Counted from the stretch's first letter, positions 1 through 11,930 are shown. The stretch is 64,000 nucleotides of DNA from Chlorops oryzae (GCA_020466095.1 CM035809.1:7537723-7601722); one strand, 5' to 3'. A program made the numbers and translations. The notes: generated by a model from the sequence alone, not told the origin.

Positions 1-389
1 ATTTAGTACCTATAATTTTTACTTGTGATAAGTTCCGTAAAGCCAAAAGTCTAATTAGTATGTGGGCCATAATTAAAATCAGTTAAAGTATTCCGATTTT
101 GAGACTTCTATGTACTGAACACATTCGCGGGCGTGTTCTGTAGAAGTCGTTTTTCTATTTTTAGGAACTTAAAACTTTGAAAGCCTTAAAGGTTACTAGG
201 AAAAACATGATTTAAATAAAATTCTTGAATGGATGTTTAGCCTTCAAAATGAGCTTTGCAATACAGTGAAAACCACTTCTAAGTGGGCGTCATTGAATGG
301 CAAATACTTGTTTCAGTTTGCGAGGTACATTTGTGCTAAAATTAAACAGAACTACTTCGACTTTTCCGCCCACAAAGGAGACAATTGCT
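1..389. other. Unannotated AT-rich sequence
   Basis: I see no gene, RNA or clear repeat boundary here. The segment just precedes the tail of the SINE at 390. A short open frame (233-421) runs into the SINE tail and has no recognisable domain. Confidence 0.5.
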
Positions 390-560
390 TGGTTGGTAAG
401 TGTGGCTGCCATAAAGGCTGACCACGAAAAATGGGAAACAGAGGAAGAAGAACAGAAACATAAAAAACGACAAAACGAACACTCACGCCCGAGCTGGGAT
501 TCGAACAAAGAGCCTCTCGCTTCTTTAATTGGCATCTCAACCAACTGCGCCACGGAGGCT
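390..560 (-). mobile_element. tRNA-derived SINE, full length
   Basis: Read on the minus strand, the element starts with a tRNA-like head. An A-box-like stretch (complement of 531-552, core GCGCAGTTGGTTGAG) is followed by a B box (complement of 497-509, GTTCGAATCC). A pyrimidine-rich middle comes next, then a short 3' domain containing CGTGGTCAGCC and GGCAGCCACACTTACC, ending in a tail of ACCAACC type at 390. The head aligns closely with that of the SINE at 34830. The 3' domain is a shortened form of the one shared by the other SINEs in this window. The tRNA origin is seen; the parent tRNA is uncertain (the anticodon-loop region resembles a Leu-TAA loop). It is non-coding and would depend on a partner LINE. 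Confidence 0.75.
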
Positions 561-656
561 GACAAGGAGAAAATTAGGAAAATATTGAAATTTAGCACCT
601 AAAAGTATGCATATAAATATTGAATATTTGAAACATTCTTATCATGAGAAATCTCT

Positions 657-1078
657 CCACTGCAGTAATATGGACTGACCCAAGTGTAGCCTTCGGTCAG
701 TCCTTTTTGTTACCAGTACTAGTCCCCTCATAATTCCAATTCTAATGTATTCAATTGACCTTTTTAACAAGGGCCTGTCATTGGAGAGGGACTAGTCCGC
801 AAAACTGGCTGACCGTAGGTCATTTTTTTGAATCAATTTGTCGTAATTTTGTCTGGTTTTGGGATAGTCAAATAAGGAAAATAAAGTACTAATTTATTAT
901 ATATATATTCTAAGTTGATGAAAGTGTCATTTAGAGACTACCCTTAAACCAACCCGTTTATTACCGACCGCCGACAAGCCGAATTCGATTGAGCGAACTG
1001 CCATAATATAACCGGTAGGGTTTGGACCGGTCAAAGGCCAGTCCTTCTTAAGAAATTGACCGGCTCATTACTGCAGGC
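657..1078. mobile_element. Inverted-repeat element (non-autonomous, unclassified)
   Basis: CTGCAGTAAT at 660-669 is matched in inverted orientation by ATTACTGCAG at 1067-1076. Inside there are further self-complementary blocks: GGACTGACC/GGTCAGTCC near 672-703 and ACTAGTCCC/GGGACTAGT near 718-797. The segment lies between imperfect 14-bp direct repeats, CATGAGAAATCTCT (643-656) and CATGATAAATCTCT (1079-1092), which differ at one base. This fits a DNA transposon derivative with a duplicated target. The inverted ends do not lie flush with the direct repeats, so the exact termini and superfamily are open. Confidence 0.5.
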
Positions 1079-1214
1079 CATGATAAATCTCTTTATTCTT
1101 ATGGGTGAGTTCTTTTTGAAACATCTTTCCCGGGTATTTTTGGCTATTTTAAAAGCCTTAATAAAACTCCGTTTAACTCTGGCTTAGGAGTATATAAATT
1201 GGTTTTCAAATATT

Positions 1215-1458
1215 GAAAGACACATGATACAAGAAAACAAGATAGCGCCATTTGAGAGAGGAAACGTCACAAACTCAAAATCGCGATTCGTTGTTGTTTC
1301 CCATGTTAAACCGGCTTTTTACTTTTTTGAATAGCATGGAAACAACAACAATTTCTCGCTCAGTGACGTCACAAACTCAATTTTCGGCTCTCAAAGAGAG
1401 CCTCAAAATAGCGGTACTGAAGTGGCGCTATCTTGTTTTCTTGTATCATGGAAAGACA
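1215..1458. mobile_element. hAT-type MITE with 8-bp target duplication
   Basis: The element spans 1223-1450 (228 bp). Its two ends are perfect inverted repeats of 28 bp, beginning CATGATACAAGAAAAC and continuing to GATAGCGCCA. It is flanked by an exact 8-bp direct repeat, GAAAGACA, at 1215-1222 and 1451-1458. An 8-bp target duplication with terminal inverted repeats is typical of hAT-superfamily elements; with no coding sequence this is a non-autonomous MITE. Perfect ends and an intact target duplication suggest a fairly recent insertion. The interior also carries GACGTCACAAACTCAA-like repeats in both halves. Confidence 0.85.
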
Positions 1459-2446
1459 TACCTTTAGCTCGGCCCTCTCTTTTGGAAGGGCCCCCGAATT
1501 GTGGAGGTTCTGATTTTTTTCTGACAATTTTACTTTCCAGGAAAGCAGCTCTGGCTACAAAAAGACCCTAAAGACTTACATACATATTACGGCTGGGTAA
1601 TAGAGTGCTGACCATTAGGTATAACCCTTTCAAAAGCAATGTCCCACCATGAAAGACTTCACTGTGCTCTTGATTAATAATAAATGATAATGAAGTAATA
1701 AACAACCCGAAATCATTCTCGTCGAGTTGATTTCTTCAGCATTTAGGGAAAGACTCTTAGACACTTCCTTAACAATCTGACAATTCAAAACAAACTGACA
1801 CCTTTTCCTAAAAGCTCTTTCCTTTCCTATCTCGAGTGTATTTCCTGTTTACTGGCGTTGCCTTTGGGTGCATTCATATAATGTATTTGTTTTTCCTATC
1901 TTTTTTCTTTTCCTTGTAAAGATATTTATCGTCATCAAAAGCAGCAATTTCATTTGGTTTCTTTCAGTTTCCGTTTTGCTTTTTTTCTTCTCTTCGTTTT
2001 TCTTCTTTTATTTTTCGTTTCTTTTTGTTTCTATTTTTTTTCAATATTTTTTTTCTTCTATTTTCAAAGGAAAATGTATTTCAATTGCTTTGGCATTTTA
2101 AATAAAAAGAAGAAAGACGAAAAAGAAAAGATATTCAGTGGGGGCTAAACGACTGAAAAGTGTATACAATAAAAGCTCTCTGTCCGCTTCTTTTCATCGG
2201 CACCGACATTGGCGTTTTGTGGTGCGTATCTTCCACGTATCTTTGCCTCATCAAATTTACTTGATTTTTGCATTTTGTTGGTAAAAAAAAAAAACCAAGA
2301 GGAAAAAAAAAAAATAAGCACTCACCCGTCAACCTTTATCCGATACAAATTCATTCAAGTACAGCTGTTGCTAGTGGCTCTCTGCATGGGATATTTCCTG
2401 TTTATGCAGGCACCCTATGGCAAACTCTTGTTCTTCAACAACCGCT
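1459..2446. other. Low-complexity intergenic sequence
   Basis: The stretch holds a strongly T-rich tract (about 1870-2080) followed by an A-rich tract (about 2100-2135). These give open frames made almost entirely of Phe, Leu and Ser that are compositional artefacts. A short hairpin with GGCCCT/AGGGCC arms lies near 1474-1493. No gene is supported. Confidence 0.5.
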
Positions 2447-2630
2447 TTAACCCTTAGCGGGCGAATTGTGCTTTGGATATATGTGGAATTGTGACAAACA
2501 ATGGAAGTAACAACCGGAAAATTGATGAGAATTGTGGGTGGGCTCAAGCACTCGAGTGAGATGTCAATGCACTATTTTTTTTTTTTTTGAACTCATTCTG
2601 ATGTGTAACAGCTGCCCGTGGGAGGGTTAA
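2447..2630. mobile_element. TTAA-flanked MITE (piggyBac-like ends)
   Basis: The 184-bp segment begins TTAACCCTTAGCGGGC (2447) and ends, read inverted, TTAACCCTCCCACGGGC (2630). TTAA is the target site and duplication of piggyBac-superfamily elements, whose termini start with CCCT-like bases, so this fits a piggyBac-type MITE. It has no coding capacity. The same TTAACCCT ends recur at 25351, 48906 and, more loosely, at 6852 and 55338. Confidence 0.6.
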
Positions 2631-2941
2631 AAATCAGTCAAAATTTGTAATAAGACAAAATCTGTCATTCATAATATTTACTTCAACAGCGGAGGGGGGT
2701 CAATAATTGTAAGACCGTTGCTGCATTTGTGCATGAACTGTCGAAATTGCTAGTTTGAGGGAAGGATGGGTTAAATTGATAGGAAAAATTTATTATCTAG
2801 GGAGGAAAGTCTGATTAAATATGGAAAAAAATATGTTTTCTTTGAAGTGGTAAGGCCTAAAATGTGTCTTAAATGTCTTAAAACTGTCATATACCCACTT
2901 GAAATGTTGCTTGGTCGGCTTTTCAGCGCCAACGTTGGCAG

Positions 2942-3128
2942 GAGTGATGCCAGATTGAGGGAGTTTTCTCTCATTTCCAGAGACTTTTTTCGATTTAATT
3001 AAAAAAAAAAAACCACTTCAAGAACTTAAAGAGAATATTTCATTACAATTTTTCTACAAAAAAGAGGACAAAAGAGAATTTTTTGATATATTCGAGGGAA
3101 AAATACGGCGAAAGTACTGACATCACTG
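2942..3128. mobile_element. hAT-like MITE, CAGTG-TGCCAG family, copy A
   Basis: This 187-bp segment has inverted ends GAGTGATGCCAG (left) and CAGTGATGTCAG (right, inverted). A second member with the same length and matching ends lies at 35359-35545. CAGTG-type ends are common in hAT elements. The interior is AT-rich with no coding sequence. I see no clean target duplication for this copy, so the family assignment rests mainly on the second copy. Confidence 0.55.
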
Positions 3129-4675
3129 GTCAGAAGAACACTGAGAGTACCATAGCGATTATTTTAAGGACTCAAACAAATTGCACTTTCACTCCAACTG
3201 TTGAGGGTTAATGTTTTCATCAAATATAGCCATACATTGAACGATTTGGTATATCCAATAATTTAATTTTCTTCATTTGAAAATGTCATTTCGATTTAAT
3301 TTGAACATCTATCGTGAATGCTGTGTGTGTGTGTGTGGTGAGGCTGTGACTACATCACAAAATGGCATTGATACGAGTACTTTGGCAGTTGTGGGCCCTC
3401 ATGTCTATTCAGACATGCCGTTGCCTTTGCTTTTCATACGATTTGTTTGTTTTCTTTTTTGTTTCGCATTGAAAATCGAAACGATAAAATAGATTAAAAT
3501 ACCCCGAAGCGTGTACACATTGTGTGAAGATTCAAAAGAGGCTTTTACGAAGGTCTAGAATCAAGCTTAAAAAAAAAAAACCGAAGGGACTTTTTGATAT
3601 CACGACCATCATGGTCTACATTCATGGCTCTTCTAAATGATGGAATCACACCAGAAAGAATAAACGATTTGAGGGGCCTCAAGGCTTCTTATGTTTCTAT
3701 GCACAATGTTCAAATTGAATAAAGAATCCATTATAGATAATCGTAATGATTCTTCATCGCAGATACAACTTTGCCTTAAACCTTAATTATCGATGTCATT
3801 ATCGGTTGCATTAGTGGTACTTTTCCTATCGATATTGCTTCCATCAGATGTGGTGAGAATAAGTAAAACCAACTTTTCCTCTTTAAGCTCATGAATTTGA
3901 GAAGCAAGCAATCTTTTTTTTTTTTGAGTCGGTAAAGGTTTCCATACAAATTAATTCGCCATTTTCTACTCTAATTAAATGTTCGAATCGAAAGTATTCA
4001 ACATAAAAAGCACACCGATTCTACGCACGAAAACGAATCAATAAAAAAAAATAAAAAGTAAACCCTTTTCGTATCTTTCAATGTTGGGCTATCGAGCGCG
4101 GTAAATACTCAAACAAAATGACACCCCGGCCTATGATAAATCGTTCAAAGTGCATTGCGTGAACATGCAATCAATTAAATTTTCGTTTTATGTTCTCTTC
4201 ACACTTGATGCCATCCTACTTCTCGACTTTTTTTTTCTCGCCTCTCACACACACTTCTTTTTGATATGATATACACGCATTTCACACTTTCGGGTAACAC
4301 TTCCGAATGAAAAAAGCGAAATAAAAAAAAAAGAATATTTTTATATCAAAGAATTCTGCGCCAAGTGCGTTCGAATGAAAGGCTATTCTCAATCTCTTTG
4401 ATGATGTGCGCCATGGCGGTTGACATGATTCGATATATGGCGCAGCAATCGGCGCTTTGAATCAAATTAAATTGAATATTTTATTGAATGAAAAAGAAGA
4501 GGGAATGATGGTCATCGGATTAATCGCAGATTAGGGTGAGTTTTTCCGACAACATGTGAATATTCATAAATGTTTGCTTTATATAGGGGTGAGAAATTTT
4601 TTAGTATGTGAACAATGCTATTGGATAGAAAGTCCTAAGACTAGTGACAAGAAATTGTCAAAATGACCATAAATG
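3129..4675. other. Unannotated intergenic sequence
   Basis: No gene is seen. The stretch has a short GT run near 3325, several A or T homopolymers, and scattered ATCGAT-containing sites (about 3790-3830). Nothing here is organised enough to annotate. Confidence 0.4.
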
Positions 4676-5360
4676 GAAAGATATAGAGAGAAAGAGAAAG
4701 AGAGCTATCTCTCCAAGATTAAGAGAGAGAAAAGAGAGAAAAGAAGAGAAGAGAGAGAAAGAGAGAAGAAAAGAGAGTAGAAAGAGAGAGAGAAAGAGAG
4801 AGAAAGAGAGAGAAAGAAGAGAGAGAGAAAAGAGAGAGAAAGAGAGAGAAAAGAGAGAGAAAGAGAGAGAAGAAGAAAGAGAGAGAAAGAGAGAGGAAGA
4901 GAGAGAAAGAAGAGAGAGAGAGAGAAGAGAGAGAGAGAAGAAAGAGAGAAAGAGAGAGAAAGAGAGAGAAAGAGAGAGGAAGAGAGAGAAAGACAGAGAA
5001 AGAGAGAGAAAGAGAGAGAAAGAGAGAGAAAGGAAGATAGACAAGAGAAGGAATGATAAAAAAAAGTAAACATAAAGAAAAAGAGGCGAATAAAGAAGTG
5101 GAAAGAAGGTCAAAAAAAGCGAAAAGAGGGAGAAGAAGAGAAAAAGAGAGAGATATGGTGGTAGGAAGACAAAAAGAGAGAATGAGAGAGACAGAGAAAA
5201 AGATATAAAAGGAGAGAATGAGAGAGAGTGAAAGAAAATGAGAGAAAATCGACAGATATTGAAAAAGAATGAGAATAAGAGTAATTAAGGCAGAATGGGA
5301 AACAATGAGAAAGAGATGGAGGAAAAAAAGAGAGATAAAAGGAGCTAGAAATTTCAAGAG
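4676..5360. repeat. GA-rich polypurine tract
   Basis: About 680 bp of nearly pure purine on the plus strand. It is built from GAGAGAAA-type units, most regular at 4780-5040 and more degenerate to 5360. It yields long false frames on both strands (Arg/Glu/Lys repeats on plus, Ser/Leu/Phe on minus). In flies GAGA motifs bind GAGA factor (Trl) and Pipsqueak-type proteins, and long purine tracts can form triplex DNA. Either role here is inference. Confidence 0.9.
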
Positions 5361-6851
5361 AAAGATGAATTCAAAGTGTCTCTTGACGAGGATAAAAAGT
5401 CTTTACTTGTTTATCAGAATAGCTTCATAAGTCCTACGAGGAACATATGCCAAATTTTCGAGGTTTTTATGCTGCAAAATACAATAGCTGGGGATCTTCT
5501 ATTTGGCTGATATTTGAATAAGGACACGTGAGCTCAGATCATTAACCACTGGCCCCTAAAATACAGTAAGACAATCTAATAGTGATAGAAAACATCATAG
5601 GTACCGATGGGGTGAAAACACCAGAGAGTATGGCTTAATATGGACCGTGAAGAGGAAGAATTTATTTTGGACAGAGGTCGTTCCTTATCCATAGACATAT
5701 GGACCCGAAAAGAAGCAGTTCAATCATTGTTTACAATTACAAACAGTAGTTATTTTCCTCCGCCTCCAAAAATGTTCTCTCCAAAGCTGAATAAAATAGC
5801 AGAAGAAAGCTTTAAACTAACTCCCTTTAGTGGTGATTTGAATTGTAACTATGCGTTGTATTAGAATCGACGTTGATTGTCTGTTAAGTGTGTGACAAAA
5901 GAATCCCCTCCCTTCCCAGCCATCCCTTGCCAACAAAACCAATGTTTCTCATGCCTTTTTTACTTAGACCAGCACTATGTAGTCCGCAATATTCATTCAT
6001 TGAAATGAAATACCAAAATATCCGATTGCGATGACACATCACTCCAAATATCCCACAACGTTAGTGCATCCAATAGAAATTTGAACCGCTAATTTCCGAA
6101 ATTGCATTAAGCTTTTGTCGAAGTTTCCGCTAAATCGAGAAATCCAATTTTCACTATTAAAGAATCCAATTAGCTTCAAAAAGTTTTAATTACCGTTCAC
6201 GAATAGTGAAATCGTGTTCTCTTTATTTGTGCATATATGTACCTATGTATATGTTCTTACATATTTGTACATAAGAATACATACATGTTCATTTAAGCTC
6301 GCACGTATGACTGAACTTAGCATGGATCGGCGTAATAAATCATTTCAACGACACGTGATTTAATTTTAGATTTCTCGATTTTACTCTATTTGCGAGAGCG
6401 GGTAAATAAATTTCCATTTCCAGCTAATTTATCAATTCACGTTTCCACAGATAAAGCGTTACGTATCGCACGAATTTGACACGCAACTCTGCCTACATAA
6501 ACACCGAAATATGTTTGTTCGTCCGTTCGAATGTGTGTACGTTTAAAAATGTACTTTGCTAGCGACGTACGAACATGTATGCTATTTACATACATATATA
6601 TCCTTCTACTTATCGAAAAAGTAATTTGGCAAATGCCAAAAATTTTGTTTAATTAGGATCTACTGTACTGTCAGCCGAAGTGCTTAAGTGTGCGGAATTT
6701 TCGTTTCGTTTTGTTTTTGGTTTTTCTTTTTCATGTTTTCATTCTCATTCCCATTCACGTTTTGGCATGTTTGCCAAGATTAATGTTGCATGGCATGAGG
6801 CTAAAGATTCCTCGTGAAAAACCAAATTCATAATTAAGGTTTCATTTTGTA
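5361..6851. other. Unannotated intergenic sequence
   Basis: No supported gene. There are short CATA/TACATA microsatellite tracts near 6225-6300 and 6580-6600. A 74-codon open frame at 5640-5864 has no recognisable domain and no supporting context. Confidence 0.4.
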
Positions 6852-7146
6852 TTAACCCTTTCATGGCGAATGGTTTGATGGTTCATATAAGGTTCATTGA
6901 GAGGAATTTAGAGCTTCCTCTGGGGCTCCTTTGGGCAAAAACCAAAAAAATGGAAGTGTTATGAGAAGCTCTATTGAAACAGAGAGAAGTGATGATCAAA
7001 GGAGAGATTAGACTAGGCCCACAGTGTTCTGTAAGGGTCCCGAAACGAGAGATAGATCTTCGCAAATCCAGAGATTATCTTCTTTATGATCACACTTCCG
7101 TTTTCTAGCAAGAAAGGCTACAGAAAGGGCTCCCTTCATATCAACA

Positions 7147-7376
7147 TACACTCAAAAAAGTTTCTCAAGAACTTTACATTGTTGAGACAAAGCTGTTGCA
7201 TTAAGAATTAAATGTCAGGGAAAAATTTTGTGTGGTCATGCGAATAACTTTTTTGTTGTTTTAAGAACTTTTATTGTTTTTAGAACAATTCAAATTGTGG
7301 GGAACGATTTAACCAACAAAATTGTTGGGCTAAAGTATAAAATTGTTGTCATACGATTTTAGTTCTTTTGAGTGTA
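7147..7376. mobile_element. TA-flanked MITE (mariner-like)
   Basis: TA then CACTCAAAA at the left end is mirrored by TTTTGAGTG then TA at the right end, giving a 230-bp element with a TA target. The interior carries AAGAACT and further imperfect inverted blocks. TA flanks with short inverted ends are typical of Tc1/mariner-superfamily MITEs. No coding sequence is present. Confidence 0.6.
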
Positions 7377-7503
7377 CTCATAGGCAGAGAGTGGTGAATT
7401 TTATTTTTTAGGCAATCTTTTGCATTGAAAGAAACTCTGGGAATGAAACCTCCCGGTTCAATAATTTCATTGGACGGGGCTGATTATGAAACGTCATTGG
7501 AGG

Positions 7504-7664
7504 TACAGTAATCCCCGGATATAAACTCCGTACAAAACGCACAAAAACTAGTGCTTATCAACGGAACTTCTTGTATGAAAATTTAAAGCAAATGACACAA
7601 ATTGTGCATATCAGTGGGGACTGCTTATACCCGGCGTGCATATATCCGAGGAATATCTACTGTA
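7504..7664. mobile_element. TA-flanked MITE (pogo/Tigger-like)
   Basis: The left end TACAGTAATCCCCGGATATA and the inverted right end (TACAGTAGATATTCC, then TCGGATATA) match apart from a small insertion, defining a 161-bp element bounded by TA. The CAGTA start and CGGATATA subterminal block resemble pogo/Tigger-type ends. Non-coding. Confidence 0.6.
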
Positions 7665-7879
7665 GTAAAAAAAATTGGAGGCATCGGAGGAATGACATAA
7701 CAGAGCAAACAGTGAGACGTCTTTAATTCCAGAATTGCGGTCATCAGCCTGTTTTCGAAAGAATATCTTGGCTGTCAAAGGTTGAGGTTCATATCTGAGC
7801 CTAACGGATTTAATCTATGGCAGCTTTCATTGGATTCTCTTATTGTAAAACTAGGAATTGTTGGGTACCAAAGGGTTAA

Positions 7880-10494
7880 TGACGTTGTGTTCTACCTTCT
7901 GTATGACGCATTAAATTGCGTTATTATGCAGTGACGCTAATACTTCCATGTCTTCCTTGCTTTCTTTTCATATTTTTAATGCGCAAATTGGCTACATTTT
8001 CGCATCGCTCGGGACAACAGGAAAAGATTTGTCGTTATCGATAGACGTAATTACGTCGGATTTCAATTCGCAAAGCGAATCCCATTAAAAAAAAATGTTA
8101 TTAATTTTCTTTTTCGAAATTTCTTTTAATTAATTTTAAGTCTTAAGTTCTTAATTTCCATAGCGACTTAGCGATTCGTCAGAATGATTATTTTAAACTT
8201 ATTTTTTTCTCTTTCATTTGCACTTCCTTACCAGTTCCGTTCTATTTAATCCACAGTAAAGCATCGACAATTGAAGGTTTTATATAGAAGAATTCATTTG
8301 AATTCTGCACCGAATTTAATGAATTTATTTTTCCATGAATTTTGAGTTATTTTCTTATTGCACTGCACCCACACCGCGTTTTCGCAATATGCTATTCAAG
8401 CAATTTTCGCATTAAAACTAAAAGAAAATTCATTTGAAAAACTCAATGTCAGGGACGTTTTTTCGAAAATGCATTTTTGAGAGCTTTGCACAGTGCACAG
8501 TGGTGTGATTTGATTGAGAGAGCAGCGCATAATATTAATTATTTTCATGTATGACTGACATGAATAATATGAATTTTAATGGTTTCATGTTGAAACTAGG
8601 GATGAGGTTAAAATAACGATGAATCGAAATACCGATATGAAAATTTCGTATGATGTTTTTCATCTCAATATTAAACAGGCCATATCGAAGAAAGAAAGTT
8701 TTCGATTATCGCTATTAAGGTGCTTTTGTTCAGCAACTCAATTTTCATTAAAAATCGTCGTTATTTCGATACATCGATAAATTTTCGCGATAGGAACGTA
8801 TCGATAAAGGGTTCCAGTAGACACTTTTTCAAATATCACCCATCCTTACTTTAAATAGAAAATTAGAAAACTACGTCTTTCAGGATCATTTCCGATTATC
8901 TGATCCAATATTTTTAAAATATTGTTCAACATGCTTCGTAAGAAGAGTTGCCAATGTTCACAGTGCATGTTTATGGGTGAAATTATAGCTATACCAAATG
9001 AATATGACCATTGAAATGATGTTATATTGCTTGTTTAATGTGAATATAACGTCTAAATCGTGTGACTTCTGGTGGCCCGATAAGAAGGCAGTCCTCAGGG
9101 TCATATTCATCAGTCCGTCTGTTTTTCTGTCCGTCTGCCTGTATTTATTTGATCAAACAGAATCAGCTGATCTCTGCTTGACATCCCTTGGTACTTAATG
9201 ACTTTTATAGAAATAGAAATATTTACCTAGTTTGATGAGTTCTTTTGGAGAAATCAATAACGGGTTAAGTTTTTTTTTTTTAGTTTCTTCTAGCAAAATA
9301 GTTTCTAATTACCTCTGAAATTTCTATCTAAAAAAAATTCTTAATGTTTACAGTGGAAAAAAATCTTTATATATTTTTTCTCTTTGTTTTATTTTCAAGC
9401 TTAAGGTCAAAGCAACTAAGTATAAAATTTTATTTTATGCGTTCAATATTCCGCCCTTCTTCGAAGAGCATCTTCATATTAGATTCTCGAATTTTGTTTT
9501 TGCTCCACTGTACTCTCTATTTTTGACTTTTCACTTCCTTGCAAAATCAGATTAATCAAAAGAATCCCAAGAAACAAATGCAATTCGAGAAAATGCTTTT
9601 TTTCTTCGTTTACAGTGCATGAGCAATGCATTTTGTTTGCAGTTTTCATAGACACGTTTTTGTCAAGGTAAAAGACGTCATGCAAAACATTGTTAATGTA
9701 AAAGCCAAACATTCATACAATTTATCTGTGGGTACATAAATATAGAGAGATAGATGATCTTTGAAATATTTTCGCGAAGAATTTCTAGAATGGGAAGCTT
9801 TTAGCAAATGAACTTTTGTAGTTAAAGCTCACTTGCCCCAGTGTGTGTTTCTTTTTTTTCAATTTTTTTATTGAAATTCTTGCATGCGATTCACAGAACA
9901 ATAAATCTATAGAGTTGCCCACTTTGCTTTATACTTAATTGCAGTTTTATGTCTCTTTGTGCCTCGACCGCACTTCATGCGCTTAGATATCTATCTATCT
10001 ATCTTCCCAAAAAGCTATTATAAATCAGCATACAACGCCCAAACCGCATGCTGTGCCGTCCGATATGAGTCAAAAGGCATGCTCACAATCGATTCTAGGC
10101 GTAGCTATGCATAATTTGAACATACCACGTAGTGAACCTTAGACTTTTTTTCCCCCGATTTTCCAATTTTCAGGTTTTCTTATTTTTAAATGCATATTAA
10201 AGTATGATAAATGTGGTGCAGGCGCTTTTAACTTGACCTTTTCGCTGTGTACCAACGTAGTCATTAAGATTGCCAAAACTATAATTTATTTGGCTTTCTT
10301 TTCTTATGAGCGGAATTCGAAGAATAAGGAAGTGTGTAAGTTTGCCTCAGACCGAAAAAATAATTTTTTAAGGATGCAGGTAAAGAGAGTAATAAAATTC
10401 TTGTAAGTACTTTTTAATGGTAAAATAAGTTTTGACCCTTTGAATATCGAAATTTCTGATCTACGTCTTATTAGTTAATATAGCATTAAGTTAA
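7880..10494. other. Unannotated AT-rich sequence
   Basis: No supported gene. At about 8598-8847, AGGGATGAG and an inverted AAGGATGGGTGA-like end enclose an ATCGATA-rich stretch that may be an old MITE, but the ends match poorly. The rest is low-complexity AT-rich sequence. Confidence 0.35.
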
Positions 10495-11930
10495 CCCAAG
10501 CGACACAGATATCAAATTTTGAGAGTATTCTTAGACATAAAACTCTTTTAATGCTCTTTAGAAGGTCTTTGAAAAACTTAATGTCTTTGAAAACTCTCTG
10601 AAAAGTATAATAAAAACTTTAAAAAATATTTTGTCTCAAAAACTCTTTCAAACGTCTTTAGAATACTTCAAAAATCGGATGTCTTAGAAAGTTCTCAATA
10701 AACTCTTTGAACAGCGTCCGAAGACCCATTTCCGATAGCGTTTTTTTTAACTCTTCGGAAACTCTCATATTGGTATTTCAAAGAAGTAACACAATCATAT
10801 TTAGAAAACTCTTCAAAAGACATTTTAAAGAGCTTTGTGAGAGTAGACCTCTATAATACTGTTTATAAAGACCTTTCAGACATTTTCAGTGACGACACGT
10901 CTTTGGAAACTCTTACAAAGAACTTATTGAGAAGGAGTAGTGAGTCATTACATTTTATTGCTTGTTTTTGAGATTTTTCTCATTTACGCAGGGTTGACAT
11001 TATAAAGTGAGAACAGAAATAACAAAAGCAAAATAAAAATGCAACTCTTACCAGGGGTGTTATTTAGATTGAAACAAAAACATCCTGATGCAACTCTAAG
11101 CTTGTCTGCTCACTATTGAGATGTTTAACTTTTCAGAAGGTCTTCAAAAGACATTTGGAAATCCGCCATCTTTTTGGAACGAAGTTGCATGATTTTATTT
11201 CAAAACAATCAACCAAAATTTTTTTATGCTTTATTAAAATGTTGATTTCAAATTAAGAAGGGAAAATGTCTGAAATAAGTTTTCTATTATTACAGAATAA
11301 AATTAAAAGAAACGGAAAGAAAATTTTAAAAATAACGATTTTTAAACTTAAAATTTTTTTACAAAACATTAATATTTTAAAGGCGCGTGAAAATTTAGTG
11401 GGGTAGAATATATCATATTGCCGATGAACTGATCTCCGTTTTCATTTTTATGTCAAATAATCGAGATATTTCAATACAATTTTTCATATTTTTTATTACA
11501 TTATAATCTTCACACGTGTCCTTTGTGTTCAAAATATTTCCAACATTGAATATGTAGGACGTCTTTTGTGTTTCTTCTTAAAGAAAAAGAAATAGGATAT
11601 ATTTTATAAAACGTATGAGCATATTTGCGTCCCTATCACGCACACTGACTGATGATGACATCATAATTCAGTCTTTCAAAGAACTCTTAAAGATGTTTTA
11701 AAGATCTTTCAAAGAGTTCTCAAAGACTTCCTAGAGAGAAAACTGATTTTTTGTCAAGTCTCTAAAAACTCTCATAAGGCCCCTAAGCCCCGCCTTTTTG
11801 CGTCCTTTTAGTCTTTAGAAGTCTTCAAGAGCGCTCAAAGAGCTTTTCTGAGAGCATAAGCTCTCATTAATTAGTCTCTGAGCGCTCTTGAAGACCGTTT
11901 AAAGACAAGTTGTGTCGCTTGGGAAGTTAA
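10488..11930. mobile_element. 1.43-kb foldback-like element with 7-bp target duplication
   Basis: CCCAAGCGACACA at 10495 is mirrored by TGTGTCGCTTGGG ending at 11923. The element is flanked by an exact 7-bp direct repeat, AAGTTAA (10488-10494 and 11924-11930). Both outer portions are packed with degenerate repeats of a CTCTTTGAAAA / GTCTTTAAAG motif (about 10520-10950 and 11665-11900), while the centre is more ordinary AT-rich sequence. Long, internally repetitive arms recall Foldback-type elements. There is no transposase frame. The 7-bp duplication does not fit the usual hAT (8 bp) or piggyBac (TTAA) lengths. Confidence 0.7.

Larger units (their letters stand above)
6852..7879. mobile_element. 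Possible 1-kb TTAA-flanked element with two nested MITEs
   Basis: TTAACCCTTT at 6852 is matched in inverted orientation by AAAGGGTTAA ending at 7879. If these ends belong together, they bound a 1,028-bp TTAA-target element of the same end type as 2447-2630. Two smaller TA-flanked elements (7147-7376 and 7504-7664) lie inside. The match covers only 10 bp and TTAACCCT ends are frequent here, so the pairing could be chance. No transposase frame is present. Confidence 0.35.

Noticed and set aside
4644..5357. Several long open frames on both strands
   Set aside because: They are products of the GA/CT repeat (Arg/Glu/Lys or Ser/Leu/Phe only) and have no domain structure.
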